From: Corallococcus sp. EGB | GTDB lineage: Bacteria; Myxococcota; Myxococcia; Myxococcales; Myxococcaceae | DNA: 64,000 nt | Assembly (NCBI RefSeq): GCF_019968905.1 | Contig: NZ_CP079946.1 | Span: forward strand, 7,909,356 to 7,973,355 | Direction of reading: 5' to 3' | Shown here: in pieces, positions 47,050 through 55,741 of the stretch | Layout: every line of letters starts with the position of its first letter | Position numbering within the stretch: position 1 is the stretch's first letter | Notes under the pieces: generated by a model | Databases searched by the model: none | What the model saw: the letters and a program-made list of their open reading frames with translations, nothing else | Told to the model about the DNA's origin: nothing | Translations under genes and position numbers: made by a program

Positions 47050-48537
47050 ATGGAAGAGATTTCCCCCTACACGCTGTCGGATCCGGACTATTTCGAGACA
47101 CTGGGCCGCTTTCCTGGCGGCGAGCAGTACTCCTCGCTCCTGAAGCAATTGCTACCTGCCGACTGGACGGTGAACCGGTTCGACGTCTTCCTTCAGGCGA
47201 AGTCGGAGCGCACGGTCCTCAAGCCCCAGGGCTTCAAGATTCACGTCTCGTCGCCGGTGGCTTCCGCCGAGACGACCTTGCGCCGCATCGTACCGGAGTG
47301 CGTCCGCCGGGGCGTCATGTTCAAGATCGTCGCGGCGCCCATGCTGCTGCGCTTCCAGAATTCCAAACGCTATTCACGTGGCGGGTCGGGCAAGTTCGTC
47401 ACCATTTATCCGCCGGACGAGGCCACCTTTCGGGACCTCATCGAAGCGCTTCACCAGAACACCCGGGACCTCGTTGGCCCGTATGTCCTTTCAGACAAGC
47501 GCTATCGCGACAGCAAGGTCATCTTCTACCGCTACGGTGGTTTCCAGCGCATGTACAACCTGCGCATCGACGGCATGCGAGACCTGATGGTGCGCAAGCC
47601 GGACGGCAGTTGGGTCAACGACCTCCGCCTGCCCTACTTCGAACTCCCGGACTGGGTCCAGGACCCCTTCGCGGACATGGAGGAGGCTGAAGCGAAAGGC
47701 GAGTCGGAACTGCTGAACAACCGCTACGCGGTCCAGGAGGCGCTCGCCTTCACCAACACGGGCGGCGTCTACAAGGCCGTAGATCAGCGCACCGGCAGCT
47801 TCGTGGCACTCAAGGAGGCGCGGCCCCACACGGAGACCTGGCTGGGCGCGGAGCGCACCGTGGACGCCACCATGGCGCTGCGGCAGGAACATGAAATCCT
47901 GCGCCGGCTCGAAGGCCTGCCCTGCGTCCCGCAGCCCATCGAACTGTTCGAGGAGTGGGAGCACACGTTCCTGGCGGTCAGCTTCTTCGAGGGCATCCCC
48001 CTGGCCAAGCTCCGGGCCCAGGACGACTTCATCATCATGACCTACATGGAGGACCCGGCCCGCGTGGTCCGCTTCTGCGTGGAGTGGAGGGACATCGCGC
48101 TGCGGCTCTTCGACGCGCTGGAGTCCATCCACGGCAGGGGCGTGCTCGTGGGAGACCTCTCCCCCGGCAACGTGCTCATTCATCGACCCACGGGGGCACT
48201 GGGCTTCATCGATTTCGAGGGGGCGTTGATCCGCGGCGGCCACTCGCCGTTCTCCGCCCAGTGGTTCAACCCCGGCTTCCGCCGGCCCGAACGGCGTGCG
48301 GCCCGCTCCCTGGAGCCGGAGGACGACTACTACGCGACGGGGATGCTGCTCTACAACCTTATCTGCCCCATCCAGAACCTGTTCGAGCTCGACAAGTCCC
48401 ACCCCCTCTTCCGGGTGCTGGACCACTTCATTGAGGCCGGCCTGCCTTCGCAGACCCGCGCAATCATCCAGTTGTTGCTGGAGGGACGCTTCGAAGATGC
48501 CCGCCAGTCCACCCGCGCGTGGAACCCGGCCGCGTAG
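47050..48537 (+). CDS. Lanthipeptide synthetase, lyase and kinase domains only
   Basis: A 495-residue protein matching the first two domains of class III LanKC. The N-terminal region of about 200 residues (GFKIHVSSPVASAETTLRRI, VPECVRRGVMFKIVAAPMLL, GKFVTIYPPDEATFRDLIEA) is the phospho-Ser/Thr lyase of the OspF-like group. The kinase (about 220-480) has VALKEARPH with the ATP-binding Lys, VLVGDLSPGNVLI for the catalytic loop and GFIDFEGA for the metal site. It should phosphorylate Ser/Thr in the precursor and eliminate phosphate to make dehydro-residues. It stops after the kinase, so the cyclase must be the next gene. AGGAG lies six bases before ATG 47050. Confidence 0.88.
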   Translation: MEEISPYTLSDPDYFETLGRFPGGEQYSSLLKQLLPADWTVNRFDVFLQAKSERTVLKPQGFKIHVSSPVASAETTLRRIVPECVRRGVMFKIVAAPMLLRFQNSKRYSRGGSGKFVTIYPPDEATFRDLIEALHQNTRDLVGPYVLSDKRYRDSKVIFYRYGGFQRMYNLRIDGMRDLMVRKPDGSWVNDLRLPYFELPDWVQDPFADMEEAEAKGESELLNNRYAVQEALAFTNTGGVYKAVDQRTGSFVALKEARPHTETWLGAERTVDATMALRQEHEILRRLEGLPCVPQPIELFEEWEHTFLAVSFFEGIPLAKLRAQDDFIIMTYMEDPARVVRFCVEWRDIALRLFDALESIHGRGVLVGDLSPGNVLIHRPTGALGFIDFEGALIRGGHSPFSAQWFNPGFRRPERRAARSLEPEDDYYATGMLLYNLICPIQNLFELDKSHPLFRVLDHFIEAGLPSQTRAIIQLLLEGRFEDARQSTRAWNPAA

Positions 48538-48575
48538 GCCACGCCCCCCGCCGCCCCCCTCCCAGGAACACCCTC

Positions 48576-49766
48576 ATGAACTCCCTCGCCGCTCGCGCTC
48601 CGCAGGACGAAGTCCCCCCGCGGGCCGCCCCTGAAACGGCCCCCTTGCACCGCGCGCTCCAGGACCTGGCGCGGGACATGCTCGCCACCTTGGATATGAC
48701 GCGCTCGGACAGGCTCTTCGCCCAGGACGCCATGGGGTTCCAGACGAACCCGCTCAACCTGGCGTACGGCGCCAGCGGTCCCGCGCTCTTCCTGCGCTCG
48801 GTGCTGGGCGAACTACCGCCCCAGGTGCGCGACTGGTTGGCGGCCCAGCCCGTGGACCTCGCGAACTACCCGCCAGGCCTCTACTCGGGCCTCGCTGGCA
48901 TCGCCTGGAGTTTCGCCGAGGTCGGCCTGCTGGAGCGCGGACGGGAACTCTTCGCCCTGGCCATGAAGTCCCCACTGGCCCTTCGCGCCGTGGACATGTT
49001 CGACGGGGCCTCCGGCTGGGGCATGGCCGCGCTGGCGTTCCACCTGCGCACCCGGGACCCGGGCTACCTGGAGCACGCCGTCCGCGCGGGGCAATACCTG
49101 CTGACCCGGGCGGAGCGCTCCTCCCATGGGGTGTCCTGGCGCAACGACTTCGACGGCGCCGTCCGGCTGGGGTTCGGCCTGGGCAACAGCGGCGCGGCCT
49201 ACTTCCTGCTCTGCCTCTGGCGCGCGACCAGTGAGCGGAAGTACCTGGATGCCGCCCGGGACGGACTCGATTTCGATGTCGCCCACGCCCAGGCCCAGGG
49301 GGAGAACCTCGTCTGGGGGACCACTGCTGGGGCGGAGGGACACCGCCCTTACTGGCTGCGCGGCGGCGCGGGGGTGACCTCCACCCTCATCCGCTTCTTC
49401 GAGGTCCTCCAGGACGAGCGCTACCTCCACCTGGCCCGCCGGGGCGCCCGTCCCTGTGGCGCCTTCTTCTCCGCCGCTCCCCACCTCTTCGAGGGCCTGG
49501 CCTCCATGGGGGAGACCCTGCTGGACATGCACCGGGTGACGGGGGAGCAGCACTACCTGGACCAGGCGCGGCAGAAGGCCCACCAGTGCCTGCTGTATCG
49601 CATCGAGCGCCCCCAGGGCCTGGCCTTCCCTGGCCGCTACCTCATGCGCATCAGCCATGACTTCGGCGTGGGCGGCGCGGGCATCGGGCTGTTCCTGGAC
49701 CGTGTGCTCAAGCTCCAGCCACGGAAGTTCCACGACCTCCCCCTGGACACGCCCCGCACGGGCTGA
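48576..49766 (+). CDS. Stand-alone LanC-like cyclase lacking zinc ligands
   Basis: A 396-residue alpha/alpha-toroid protein that corresponds to the missing third domain of LanKC. It starts with its own AGGA site eight bases before ATG, 38 bases after the lyase-kinase stop and in another frame. Toroid repeats include YPPGLYSGLAGIAWSFAEVG, LGFGLGNSGAAYFLLCLW and the end SHDFGVGGAGIGLFLDRVL. Where LanC enzymes have W-C-x-G and C-H-G for zinc, this has WLRGGAG and LFEGLAS, so all three ligands are lost, as in class III cyclase domains. It should close the thioether rings of the precursor. Confidence 0.85.
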   Translation: MNSLAARAPQDEVPPRAAPETAPLHRALQDLARDMLATLDMTRSDRLFAQDAMGFQTNPLNLAYGASGPALFLRSVLGELPPQVRDWLAAQPVDLANYPPGLYSGLAGIAWSFAEVGLLERGRELFALAMKSPLALRAVDMFDGASGWGMAALAFHLRTRDPGYLEHAVRAGQYLLTRAERSSHGVSWRNDFDGAVRLGFGLGNSGAAYFLLCLWRATSERKYLDAARDGLDFDVAHAQAQGENLVWGTTAGAEGHRPYWLRGGAGVTSTLIRFFEVLQDERYLHLARRGARPCGAFFSAAPHLFEGLASMGETLLDMHRVTGEQHYLDQARQKAHQCLLYRIERPQGLAFPGRYLMRISHDFGVGGAGIGLFLDRVLKLQPRKFHDLPLDTPRTG

Positions 49767-49795
49767 CCCGCCCCGCGCTGGCCACCGCGACCGTG

Positions 49796-49828
49796 CACCG
49801 GGGGCCCCCAGGCCCCTCCGGGTGTTTC
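49796..49828 (+). terminator. Possible terminator after the cyclase gene
   Basis: CACCGGGGGCC is followed by an inverted GGCCCCTCCGGGTG (ending 49824) with bulges, then TTTC. If real it would separate the lanthipeptide operon from the acylase gene. The pairing is imperfect. Confidence 0.35.
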
Positions 49829-49901
49829 AGCGCGATCCACGACCGGCCTGTTTCTACAATCATGAGGGATTTTCCTTTTCACCTTGAAAGGAATTCCCCG
49901 A

Positions 49902-52352
49902 ATGGATGGACGTAACGGAAGGACCGGCGGCGGACGGCTGCTGCCGCTGACGGCGCTGCTGCTGGCCACCGCCTGCGAGCCGCGCACCGCCACGCCCCCG
50001 GCGCCGGAAGGCGCCACCGCGTCGGTGAAGCAGGGCGAGGGCCGCCTCTCCGCCACCGTGCGCAGGACGGCGCACGGCATTCCCCACGTGCTGGCGGATG
50101 ACTTCGCCGGCGTGGGCTATGGCTACGGCTACGCGTTCGCGCAGGACAACTTCTGCGAGCTGATGGACGCGCTGGTGACGGTGAACGCCGAGCGCTCGCG
50201 CTACTTCGGGCCGGACGCCACGTACCTGGCCGCCCTGGGCAGCCAGTACAACAACCTGAAGAGCGACTTCTTCTACCAGTCCATCATCGACGAAGGCACG
50301 GTGGACGCGCTGCTGGCGAAGCCGCCGCCCCTGGGCCCCTCCCAGGACGCGCGCGAGCTGGTGCGCGGCTACGCGGCGGGCCTCAACCGGTACCTGGATG
50401 AAGTCGGCGTGAACGGGCTGACGGACCCGCGCTGCCGCGGCGCCGCCTGGGTGCGCCCCATCACCGAGCGCGACCTGTACCGGCGCTACTACCAGCTGAG
50501 CCTCTTCGCCAGCTCGCTCTACTTCCTGGACGCGCTGGTGGACGCGAAGCCCCCGTCGCTGCTGCCGGACGGCACGCTGCCCCTGCCGCTGCCCGTGCCC
50601 GCGTCGCTGGACCGCAAGGTCTTCCCCAGCTCCGAGACGCTGGGCCTGGGCAGCAACGCCTTCGGCCTGGGCGCCCAGGCCACGCGCAACGGCAGGGGCA
50701 TGCTGCTGGCCAACCCGCACTTCCCCTGGGAGGGCTCGGAGCGCTTCTACGAGGCCCACCTCACGGTGCCGGGCAAGCTGAACGTCTCCGGCGTGAGCCT
50801 CCTGGGCGTGCCCGCCATCCTGATTGGCCACAACGAGACGCTGGCCTGGAGCCACACCGTCTCCACCGCGTACCGCTTCACCCCGTTCGAGCTGAAGCTC
50901 GTCCCGGGCTTCCCCACGAAGTACCTGTACGACGGCCAGCTTCGCGACATGACGACCCGCACCGTCACGGTGCAGGCGAAGGAGGCGGACGGCTCGCTCA
51001 CGCCGCGCCAGCACACCTTCTACCGCTCGCACCTGGGCCCCATCATCGAGTACCCGTCCGGCCTGATGACGTGGAACGGCCTCACCGCCTACGCGTTCCA
51101 TGACGCCAACGCGTCCAACCTGCGCCTGCTGGACGCCTTCTTCGCCATGGACCGCGCGGCGAACGTGGACCAGCTGCGCACGGCGCAGAACACCTGGCAG
51201 GGCATCCCGTGGGTGAACACCATCGCCGCGGACGCGCAGGGCCGCGCGTACTACGCGGACATGAGCGTGGTGCCGCACGTCACCGACGCGAAGCTCGCGC
51301 GCTGCGTGCTGTCCCCCATCCCGCTGCTGGTGCTCCAGTCCGCGGGGCTGCCGGTGCTGGACGGCTCGCGCTCGGACTGCGCGCTGGGCAGCGACGCGGA
51401 CGCGGTGGAGCCGGGCATCTTCGGCCCGGGCAGCCTGCCGCACCTCACCCGCGCGGACTACGTCACCAACTCCAACGACAGCTACTGGCTGCCCAACCCC
51501 GCCCAGCCGCTCACCGGCTTCCCGCGCATCCTGGGCGGAGAGAAGAACGTGCGCAGCCTGCGCACCCGCCTGGGCCTGAAGATGGTGCAGGGCCGCATCG
51601 CCGGCACGGACGGCCTGGAGGGCCAGGGCTTCACGCTGGAGCAGCTGCAGACGGTGACGTTCAACAACCGCGTCTACTCCGGCGAGCTCTTGCGCGACGC
51701 CGCGGTGGCGCTGTGCCGCCGCACGCCCTTCGTGCTGATGCCGGACCTCACCGTCGAGGACCTGCGCCCCGCCTGCCCCGTGCTGGCCGCGTGGGACCTG
51801 AAGGGCGACCTGGACAGCCGGGGCGAGCTGCTCTGGCGCGTGTTCATCTTCAACGCGGTGGCCATCACGGGCGGCCCGTACCTGGTGCCCTTCAACGCGA
51901 ATGACCCCGTCAACACGCCGCGCACGCTCAACACCCTCAACCCGCAGGTGGCCCAGGCGCTGGGCACCGCCATCCGCACGCTGCGCACGCGCGGCATCGC
52001 CCTGGACGCGGCCACGGGCTCCGTGCAGGGCAAGCGCAAGAACGGCATCTTCTACCCGGTGCATGGCTGCAGCCACGACGAGGGCTGCTTCAACCAGATC
52101 GCCAACCAGCTCCTGCCGGACGGCACGTATGAGCCCATCCTGGGCTCCAGCTTCGTCATGGCCGTGTCCTTCACGGACGCAGGGCCCGTGGCGAAGTCCG
52201 TGCTCACCTACTCGCAGTCCTCGAACCCGGCCTCGCCCTGGTACGCGGACCAGACGGCCATGTTCTCCCAGAAGCAGTGGGTGGACCGGCGCTACACGGA
52301 GGCGGAGATCGCCGCCGACCCGGCGCTGACCGTCACGCAGCTCCAGCAGTAG
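49902..52352 (+). CDS. Penicillin-acylase-family (Ntn-hydrolase) lipoprotein
   Basis: An 816-residue self-cleaving acylase. A signal peptide ends near LLATAC, suggesting a lipid anchor. The alpha chain (about 40-250) has RTAHGIPHVLADDFAGVGYG and YAFAQDNFCELMDAL. The beta chain begins at Ser251 in LGLGSNAFGLG, the N-terminal nucleophile, followed by MLLANPHFPW and the His/Asn blocks LIGHNETLAWSHTVSTAYRF. Relatives cleave penicillins, acyl-homoserine lactones or other amides. GAAAGGA lies nine bases before ATG 49902. It follows the cyclase gene by 135 bases; a role in lanthipeptide maturation is possible but not shown. Confidence 0.9.
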   Translation: MDGRNGRTGGGRLLPLTALLLATACEPRTATPPAPEGATASVKQGEGRLSATVRRTAHGIPHVLADDFAGVGYGYGYAFAQDNFCELMDALVTVNAERSRYFGPDATYLAALGSQYNNLKSDFFYQSIIDEGTVDALLAKPPPLGPSQDARELVRGYAAGLNRYLDEVGVNGLTDPRCRGAAWVRPITERDLYRRYYQLSLFASSLYFLDALVDAKPPSLLPDGTLPLPLPVPASLDRKVFPSSETLGLGSNAFGLGAQATRNGRGMLLANPHFPWEGSERFYEAHLTVPGKLNVSGVSLLGVPAILIGHNETLAWSHTVSTAYRFTPFELKLVPGFPTKYLYDGQLRDMTTRTVTVQAKEADGSLTPRQHTFYRSHLGPIIEYPSGLMTWNGLTAYAFHDANASNLRLLDAFFAMDRAANVDQLRTAQNTWQGIPWVNTIAADAQGRAYYADMSVVPHVTDAKLARCVLSPIPLLVLQSAGLPVLDGSRSDCALGSDADAVEPGIFGPGSLPHLTRADYVTNSNDSYWLPNPAQPLTGFPRILGGEKNVRSLRTRLGLKMVQGRIAGTDGLEGQGFTLEQLQTVTFNNRVYSGELLRDAAVALCRRTPFVLMPDLTVEDLRPACPVLAAWDLKGDLDSRGELLWRVFIFNAVAITGGPYLVPFNANDPVNTPRTLNTLNPQVAQALGTAIRTLRTRGIALDAATGSVQGKRKNGIFYPVHGCSHDEGCFNQIANQLLPDGTYEPILGSSFVMAVSFTDAGPVAKSVLTYSQSSNPASPWYADQTAMFSQKQWVDRRYTEAEIAADPALTVTQLQQ

Positions 52353-52376
52353 GCACCGTCAGCACGTCAGGGCCTC

Positions 52377-52425
52377 GCGGCCCGGTGCCCGCTCCCCACC
52401 ACACGGGGGAACGGCGCCGGGCCGC
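52377..52425. terminator. Stem-loop between convergent acylase and YceI genes
   Basis: GCGGCCCGGTGCC (52377-52389) pairs with GGCGCCGGGCCGC (52413-52425) with one G-U pair, and the loop itself has TCCCC/GGGGA. It lies between convergent stops, so it may halt both transcripts. It has no clear T tract. Confidence 0.5.
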
Positions 52426-52449
52426 GGTGTCTTCAACGCGGCAGGGACG

Positions 52450-52986
52450 TCAGGCCTTCGAGGGCGAGGCCTGGATGTCCAGCTCCACCTCCACCTTCTC
52501 ACCAATGAGCCAGCCGCCGTTGTCGAGCGCCCGGTTCCACTTGATGCCGAATTCGGAGCGATTCAGCGACGTGCGCGCCGTGTAGAGCAGCCGCGGCTGG
52601 CCCGAGGGGTCCTTCGAGGTGGCCAGGTGGCGCACCTCCAGCAGCAGCGGGCGCGTCACCCGGCGCAGCGTCAGCTCGCCCTGGAGCTGGAAGGCGTTGG
52701 TCCCCACGGCGTGGGACTGGCTGGCGCGAAAGGTGAGGTGCGGGGCCGCCTCCACGTCCAGGAACTCCGGCGAGCGCAGGTGCGCGTCCCGCTCCGGCAG
52801 GCCCGTGTAGATGCTCGCGGCCTCCACCTGCACGTCCACCTCGCCCTGCGTGGGGGACTGGGGATCCACGCGCAGGGTGCCGGACACGCGTTCGAAACGG
52901 CCGTGCACGCGCGCGACGACCATGTGACGGGCAATGAAGAGCACGGCCGAATGGGCCGGATCGATGGTCCACGACGGAAGGGACAT
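52450..52986 (-). CDS. YceI-family protein
   Basis: A 178-residue YceI-like lipocalin-type protein: WTIDPAHSAVLFIARHMVVA, VHGRFERVSGTLRVD, ASIYTGLPERDAHLRSPEFL and LDVEAAPHLTFRAS, ending SEFGIKWNRALDNGGWLIGE. Family members bind polyisoprenoids. No signal peptide is seen, so this copy seems cytoplasmic, unlike E. coli YceI. It converges on the acylase gene across a stem-loop. Confidence 0.9.
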   Translation of the reverse strand: MSLPSWTIDPAHSAVLFIARHMVVARVHGRFERVSGTLRVDPQSPTQGEVDVQVEAASIYTGLPERDAHLRSPEFLDVEAAPHLTFRASQSHAVGTNAFQLQGELTLRRVTRPLLLEVRHLATSKDPSGQPRLLYTARTSLNRSEFGIKWNRALDNGGWLIGEKVEVELDIQASPSKA

Positions 52987-53268
52987 GTGAGGGGGCTCGC
53001 GGGGGACGAGGGGGAGGCTTGCTGGCGGAAAGTAGCAATGCCATCACCCATCCGCACCCCTCAATGCATGGCCAGACGCCCCGCGCGCCTCGGAAGACCC
53101 CTCGGCACTAAGGGGTTTCCGACATCCCGAATCTCACCGCTTGATAAACCTGATAGGGATTGTCAGAGCCATCCGCGAAAGGCAGACTTCACTCCAGGCA
53201 AAAGAGGACTTCCCTTCAAGCATTGCAATCCCGCGTCCTTGATGGGTTTCCCGCCTGGAGGACAAGTC

Positions 53269-54018
53269 ATGAGGAACCTTCTTTGGGGCGTGGCGGCGCT
53301 GTCGCTGTTCGCGGTGGCCTGCGGCCCCGTGGAGGAGCAGCAGCTGGCGCCCGCGCCCACGGCCCTGGAGACGCAGGAGGCGCCGCTGACGGGCCTGGCC
53401 TGTGCGAACAACCTGGGATGCCGGCCATCTTGTGAGTGCCTGAGTGGATTCTGCGTGCCGGACGGGTTCGGCCCGCCGCCTCCGCAGGACTACTGCGACC
53501 AGCCGCCCCAGCGCGCCTGTTCGACGGGGTCGGACTGCTTGTCCGGCTGTCTCTGCCAGGGCGGCGTCTGCGTCAATGATGGCTTCGGTCCGCCCGCCAA
53601 CTGCCTGCTGGCGCCTCCGGACTCGTACGAGAGCGACAACACGCACACCACCGCGTCCTCATACCTGGGCACCCCTCAGCTCAACCACTCGTTCCACCGT
53701 CAGAACGAAGTGGACTGGGTGCTGGTGGCCACGCCGGTGAACCAGGTGATGACGGTGGAGACCTACAACCTGCGCAACGGCCCCACGATGCGCATCGACA
53801 TCTACGCGTACAACTACGCCACCCGCACGCTGGGCGCGCTCCTGGGCAGCACGTCGACCACCATCTGCTCGCAGCCCATCTCCTCGTGCCTCATCTACCG
53901 CGCGACGGCGAACGTCGTGGCCAATGGCGTCTACGCGGTGAAGATCACCGACCGGCGAAACCAGCCCGCGGGGTACGACTACACGCCCACTCCGAAGTAC
54001 GACCTGAAGATGTACTGA
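53269..54018 (+). CDS. Cys-rich lipoprotein with a pre-peptidase-like beta domain
   Basis: A 249-residue predicted lipoprotein (signal with lipobox AVAC). Residues 45-110 hold two copies of a small cysteine module: CANNLGCRPSCECLSGFCVP followed by DGFGPPPPQDYC, and CSTGSDCLSGCLCQGGVCVN followed by DGFGPPANC. The C-terminal half (SYLGTPQLNHSFHRQNEVDW, MTVETYNLRNGPTMRIDIYA, YAVKITDRR) is a pre-peptidase-like beta-sandwich. It lacks any catalytic domain. GGAGGA lies six bases before ATG. A surface binding role is likely. Confidence 0.75.
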   Translation: MRNLLWGVAALSLFAVACGPVEEQQLAPAPTALETQEAPLTGLACANNLGCRPSCECLSGFCVPDGFGPPPPQDYCDQPPQRACSTGSDCLSGCLCQGGVCVNDGFGPPANCLLAPPDSYESDNTHTTASSYLGTPQLNHSFHRQNEVDWVLVATPVNQVMTVETYNLRNGPTMRIDIYAYNYATRTLGALLGSTSTTICSQPISSCLIYRATANVVANGVYAVKITDRRNQPAGYDYTPTPKYDLKMY

Positions 54019-54030
54019 GGCACCCAGCCT

Positions 54031-54618
54031 TCAGTCGCGGGACGGCAGCTCGTCCGCCGTCCCGTCGATGACGCGCTTCGCGATGGCGAAGGAGAAGCCC
54101 GCGCGAGCGAGCGCCGCCAGGTCCCTCTTGCGGTTCTCCTCGCGCGTGCTCGGGTCGCGCCGGTAGGGGCCCAGCCGCTTCTTGCGCGCCCAGATGCGGG
54201 CGGCGGCGTCCTCGGGGACGTCCTGGGTGGCCTCGGCCAGCTTCTCCTGCACCAGCTCCGGCGCCACGCCCTTCATGCGCAGCTTCTGGGTGATGACGCG
54301 CGCGCTGCGGCCGGACGCTCGCAGCGAGTGCACGCGCGTCTCCGCGTAGGCCCGGTCATTGATGAGGCCGTTGCGGATGAGCTTCTCCGCCAGCGCGTCC
54401 ACCCAGCCCACGGCCTCCGCGCGGTCTCCGCCGTGGAACTTCACGGACCGGTCCACCCGGCGCATCAGCACGCGCTTGAGCTGGCTCACCGTGGCCGAGT
54501 ACCGCTTGAGGTAGTGCAGCGCCGCGTTCTCCAGGTAGCGCGGAGACACCTTCCGGGGCGGCTTCGGCTTGCGGGGCTCCCGGCGGCGCTCCGGGTCCCT
54601 GTCGGTGGGGTCATCCAT
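54031..54618 (-). CDS. recX: RecX-family regulatory protein
   Basis: A 195-residue RecX-like protein made of three-helix repeats: YLENAALHYLKRYSATVSQL, LAEKLIRNGLINDRAYAETR and VITQKLRMKGVAPELVQEKL, closing LARAGFSFAIAKRVIDG. RecX caps RecA filaments and holds back recombination. recA is not nearby. Its start overlaps the end of the upstream AraC-type gene by eight bases, an unusual pairing that suggests shared expression. Confidence 0.88.
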   Translation of the reverse strand: MDDPTDRDPERRREPRKPKPPRKVSPRYLENAALHYLKRYSATVSQLKRVLMRRVDRSVKFHGGDRAEAVGWVDALAEKLIRNGLINDRAYAETRVHSLRASGRSARVITQKLRMKGVAPELVQEKLAEATQDVPEDAAARIWARKKRLGPYRRDPSTREENRKRDLAALARAGFSFAIAKRVIDGTADELPSRD

Positions 54619-55642
54619 TGCGGGACAGCTCTACCACCGGGGTCCGACCCGAGGGGACGCGTCCGGCGCCCCGGCGGGTGGCCGGCTCGGGGCCCGGCTG
54701 CCCGGTGGTTCCCCGTGACGGGTCCAGGTCCGCGGCGCCGGAGGCCTGCCGCTGCTCCCGCGCGAAATGCGTGGGCGGCAACCCGACGTGGCGGGTGAAG
54801 GCCACGCTGAAGGCGCTCGCGGAGCTGTAGCCCACCTTCGCCGCGACCTCGGCGACGGTGACGTCCTTGCGCAGGAGCAGGTCCTTCGCCAGGGCCATGC
54901 GCCAGCCGAGCAGGTACTCCATGGGGGCCACGCCCACCGCGCGGCTGAAGCGCTCGAAGAACGTCGAGCGGGACAGCGCGGCCTCCTTCGCCAGCTGCGC
55001 GACCGTCCACGCCCCGGCGGGGCGCTCGTGCATCCGGCGGATCGCGACGGACAGGCGCTCGTCGGAGAGCCCGCGCAAGAGGCCCGGCGACGCCGCGAGG
55101 CCCGCGGTGGAGCGGAGCGCTTCAATGAGCAGCACCTCCATGAGGCGGGCGAGGATGACCTCGCGCGCGGGCCGCCGTTCGCGCGACTCCTCCCTCAAGA
55201 GCTCCACGAGGGCGGCCAGCCGCGGCTCGCCGCGGACGTGCACGAACTGGGGGAGCAGCGAGACGAGCAGGCTGGCGTCCGGGGAGGCGAAGACGCAGTA
55301 CCCCACCAGCATCCGGACATCCGGCGGGCCGTGGTGGACGCCGTTGCGGATTTCACCATCGGGCAACACGATGCGCGGCGTCTCGTGCCTTCCCCTCGGC
55401 GGCTCGATGCTCGTCGTCGTGAAGTTGAACGCCGCCGGGACCAGGACGAAGTCACCCTTCTCGAGGATCACCGGCTCGCGTCCATCAATGGCGAGGCGGC
55501 TTCGCCCCATGAGGACCGCGCAATAGAAGGGCCGCCCGGCTTCCGCGCGCCTGACCCGCCACTGGCCCGCACCGCTGACGAGCTTCGAGAACGGGGCGCC
55601 CGGCTGGAGCAACGAGACCACTTCCGCGAGCGGATCCACCAA
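54611..55642 (-). CDS. AraC-family regulator with cupin-type sensor
   Basis: A 343-residue regulator. The first 190 residues are an AraC_binding_6-like cupin (WRVRRAEAGRPFYCAVLMGR, LEKGDFVLVPAAFNFTTTS, VRMLVGYCVFASPDASLLVS). The DNA-binding part has two helix-turn-helices: WTVAQLAKEAALSRSTFFER and VTVAEVAAKVGYSSASAFSV with AFTRHVGLPPTHFARE. Relatives of this form often control an adjacent oxidoreductase; here a divergent SDR gene starts 99 bases away. The gene's end overlaps recX by eight bases. Confidence 0.9.
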   Translation of the reverse strand: MVDPLAEVVSLLQPGAPFSKLVSGAGQWRVRRAEAGRPFYCAVLMGRSRLAIDGREPVILEKGDFVLVPAAFNFTTTSIEPPRGRHETPRIVLPDGEIRNGVHHGPPDVRMLVGYCVFASPDASLLVSLLPQFVHVRGEPRLAALVELLREESRERRPAREVILARLMEVLLIEALRSTAGLAASPGLLRGLSDERLSVAIRRMHERPAGAWTVAQLAKEAALSRSTFFERFSRAVGVAPMEYLLGWRMALAKDLLLRKDVTVAEVAAKVGYSSASAFSVAFTRHVGLPPTHFAREQRQASGAADLDPSRGTTGQPGPEPATRRGAGRVPSGRTPVVELSRNG

Positions 55643-55660
55643 GCTCGGACTCCTTCGAAT

Positions 55661-55695
55661 GAAGTCTGGACTTCCTGTTGTAGCAGGTCCGGACC
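55661..55695. promoter_or_regulatory. Two small dyads in the AraC/SDR divergent region
   Basis: GAAGTC-TG-GACTTC at 55661-55674 and the palindrome GGTCCGGACC at 55686-55695 lie between the two starts (55642 and 55742). Either could be an operator for the AraC regulator, though AraC proteins usually prefer direct repeats. Confidence 0.4.
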
Positions 55696-55741
55696 CGGCT
55701 CCCTATACCTGTCGCCGACCCTCTCACTGACAGGAACCGCC

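Noticed and set aside
49862-49915. 17-codon leader peptide before the acylase gene
   Set aside because: It overlaps the acylase start but has no ribosome site and no informative sequence.
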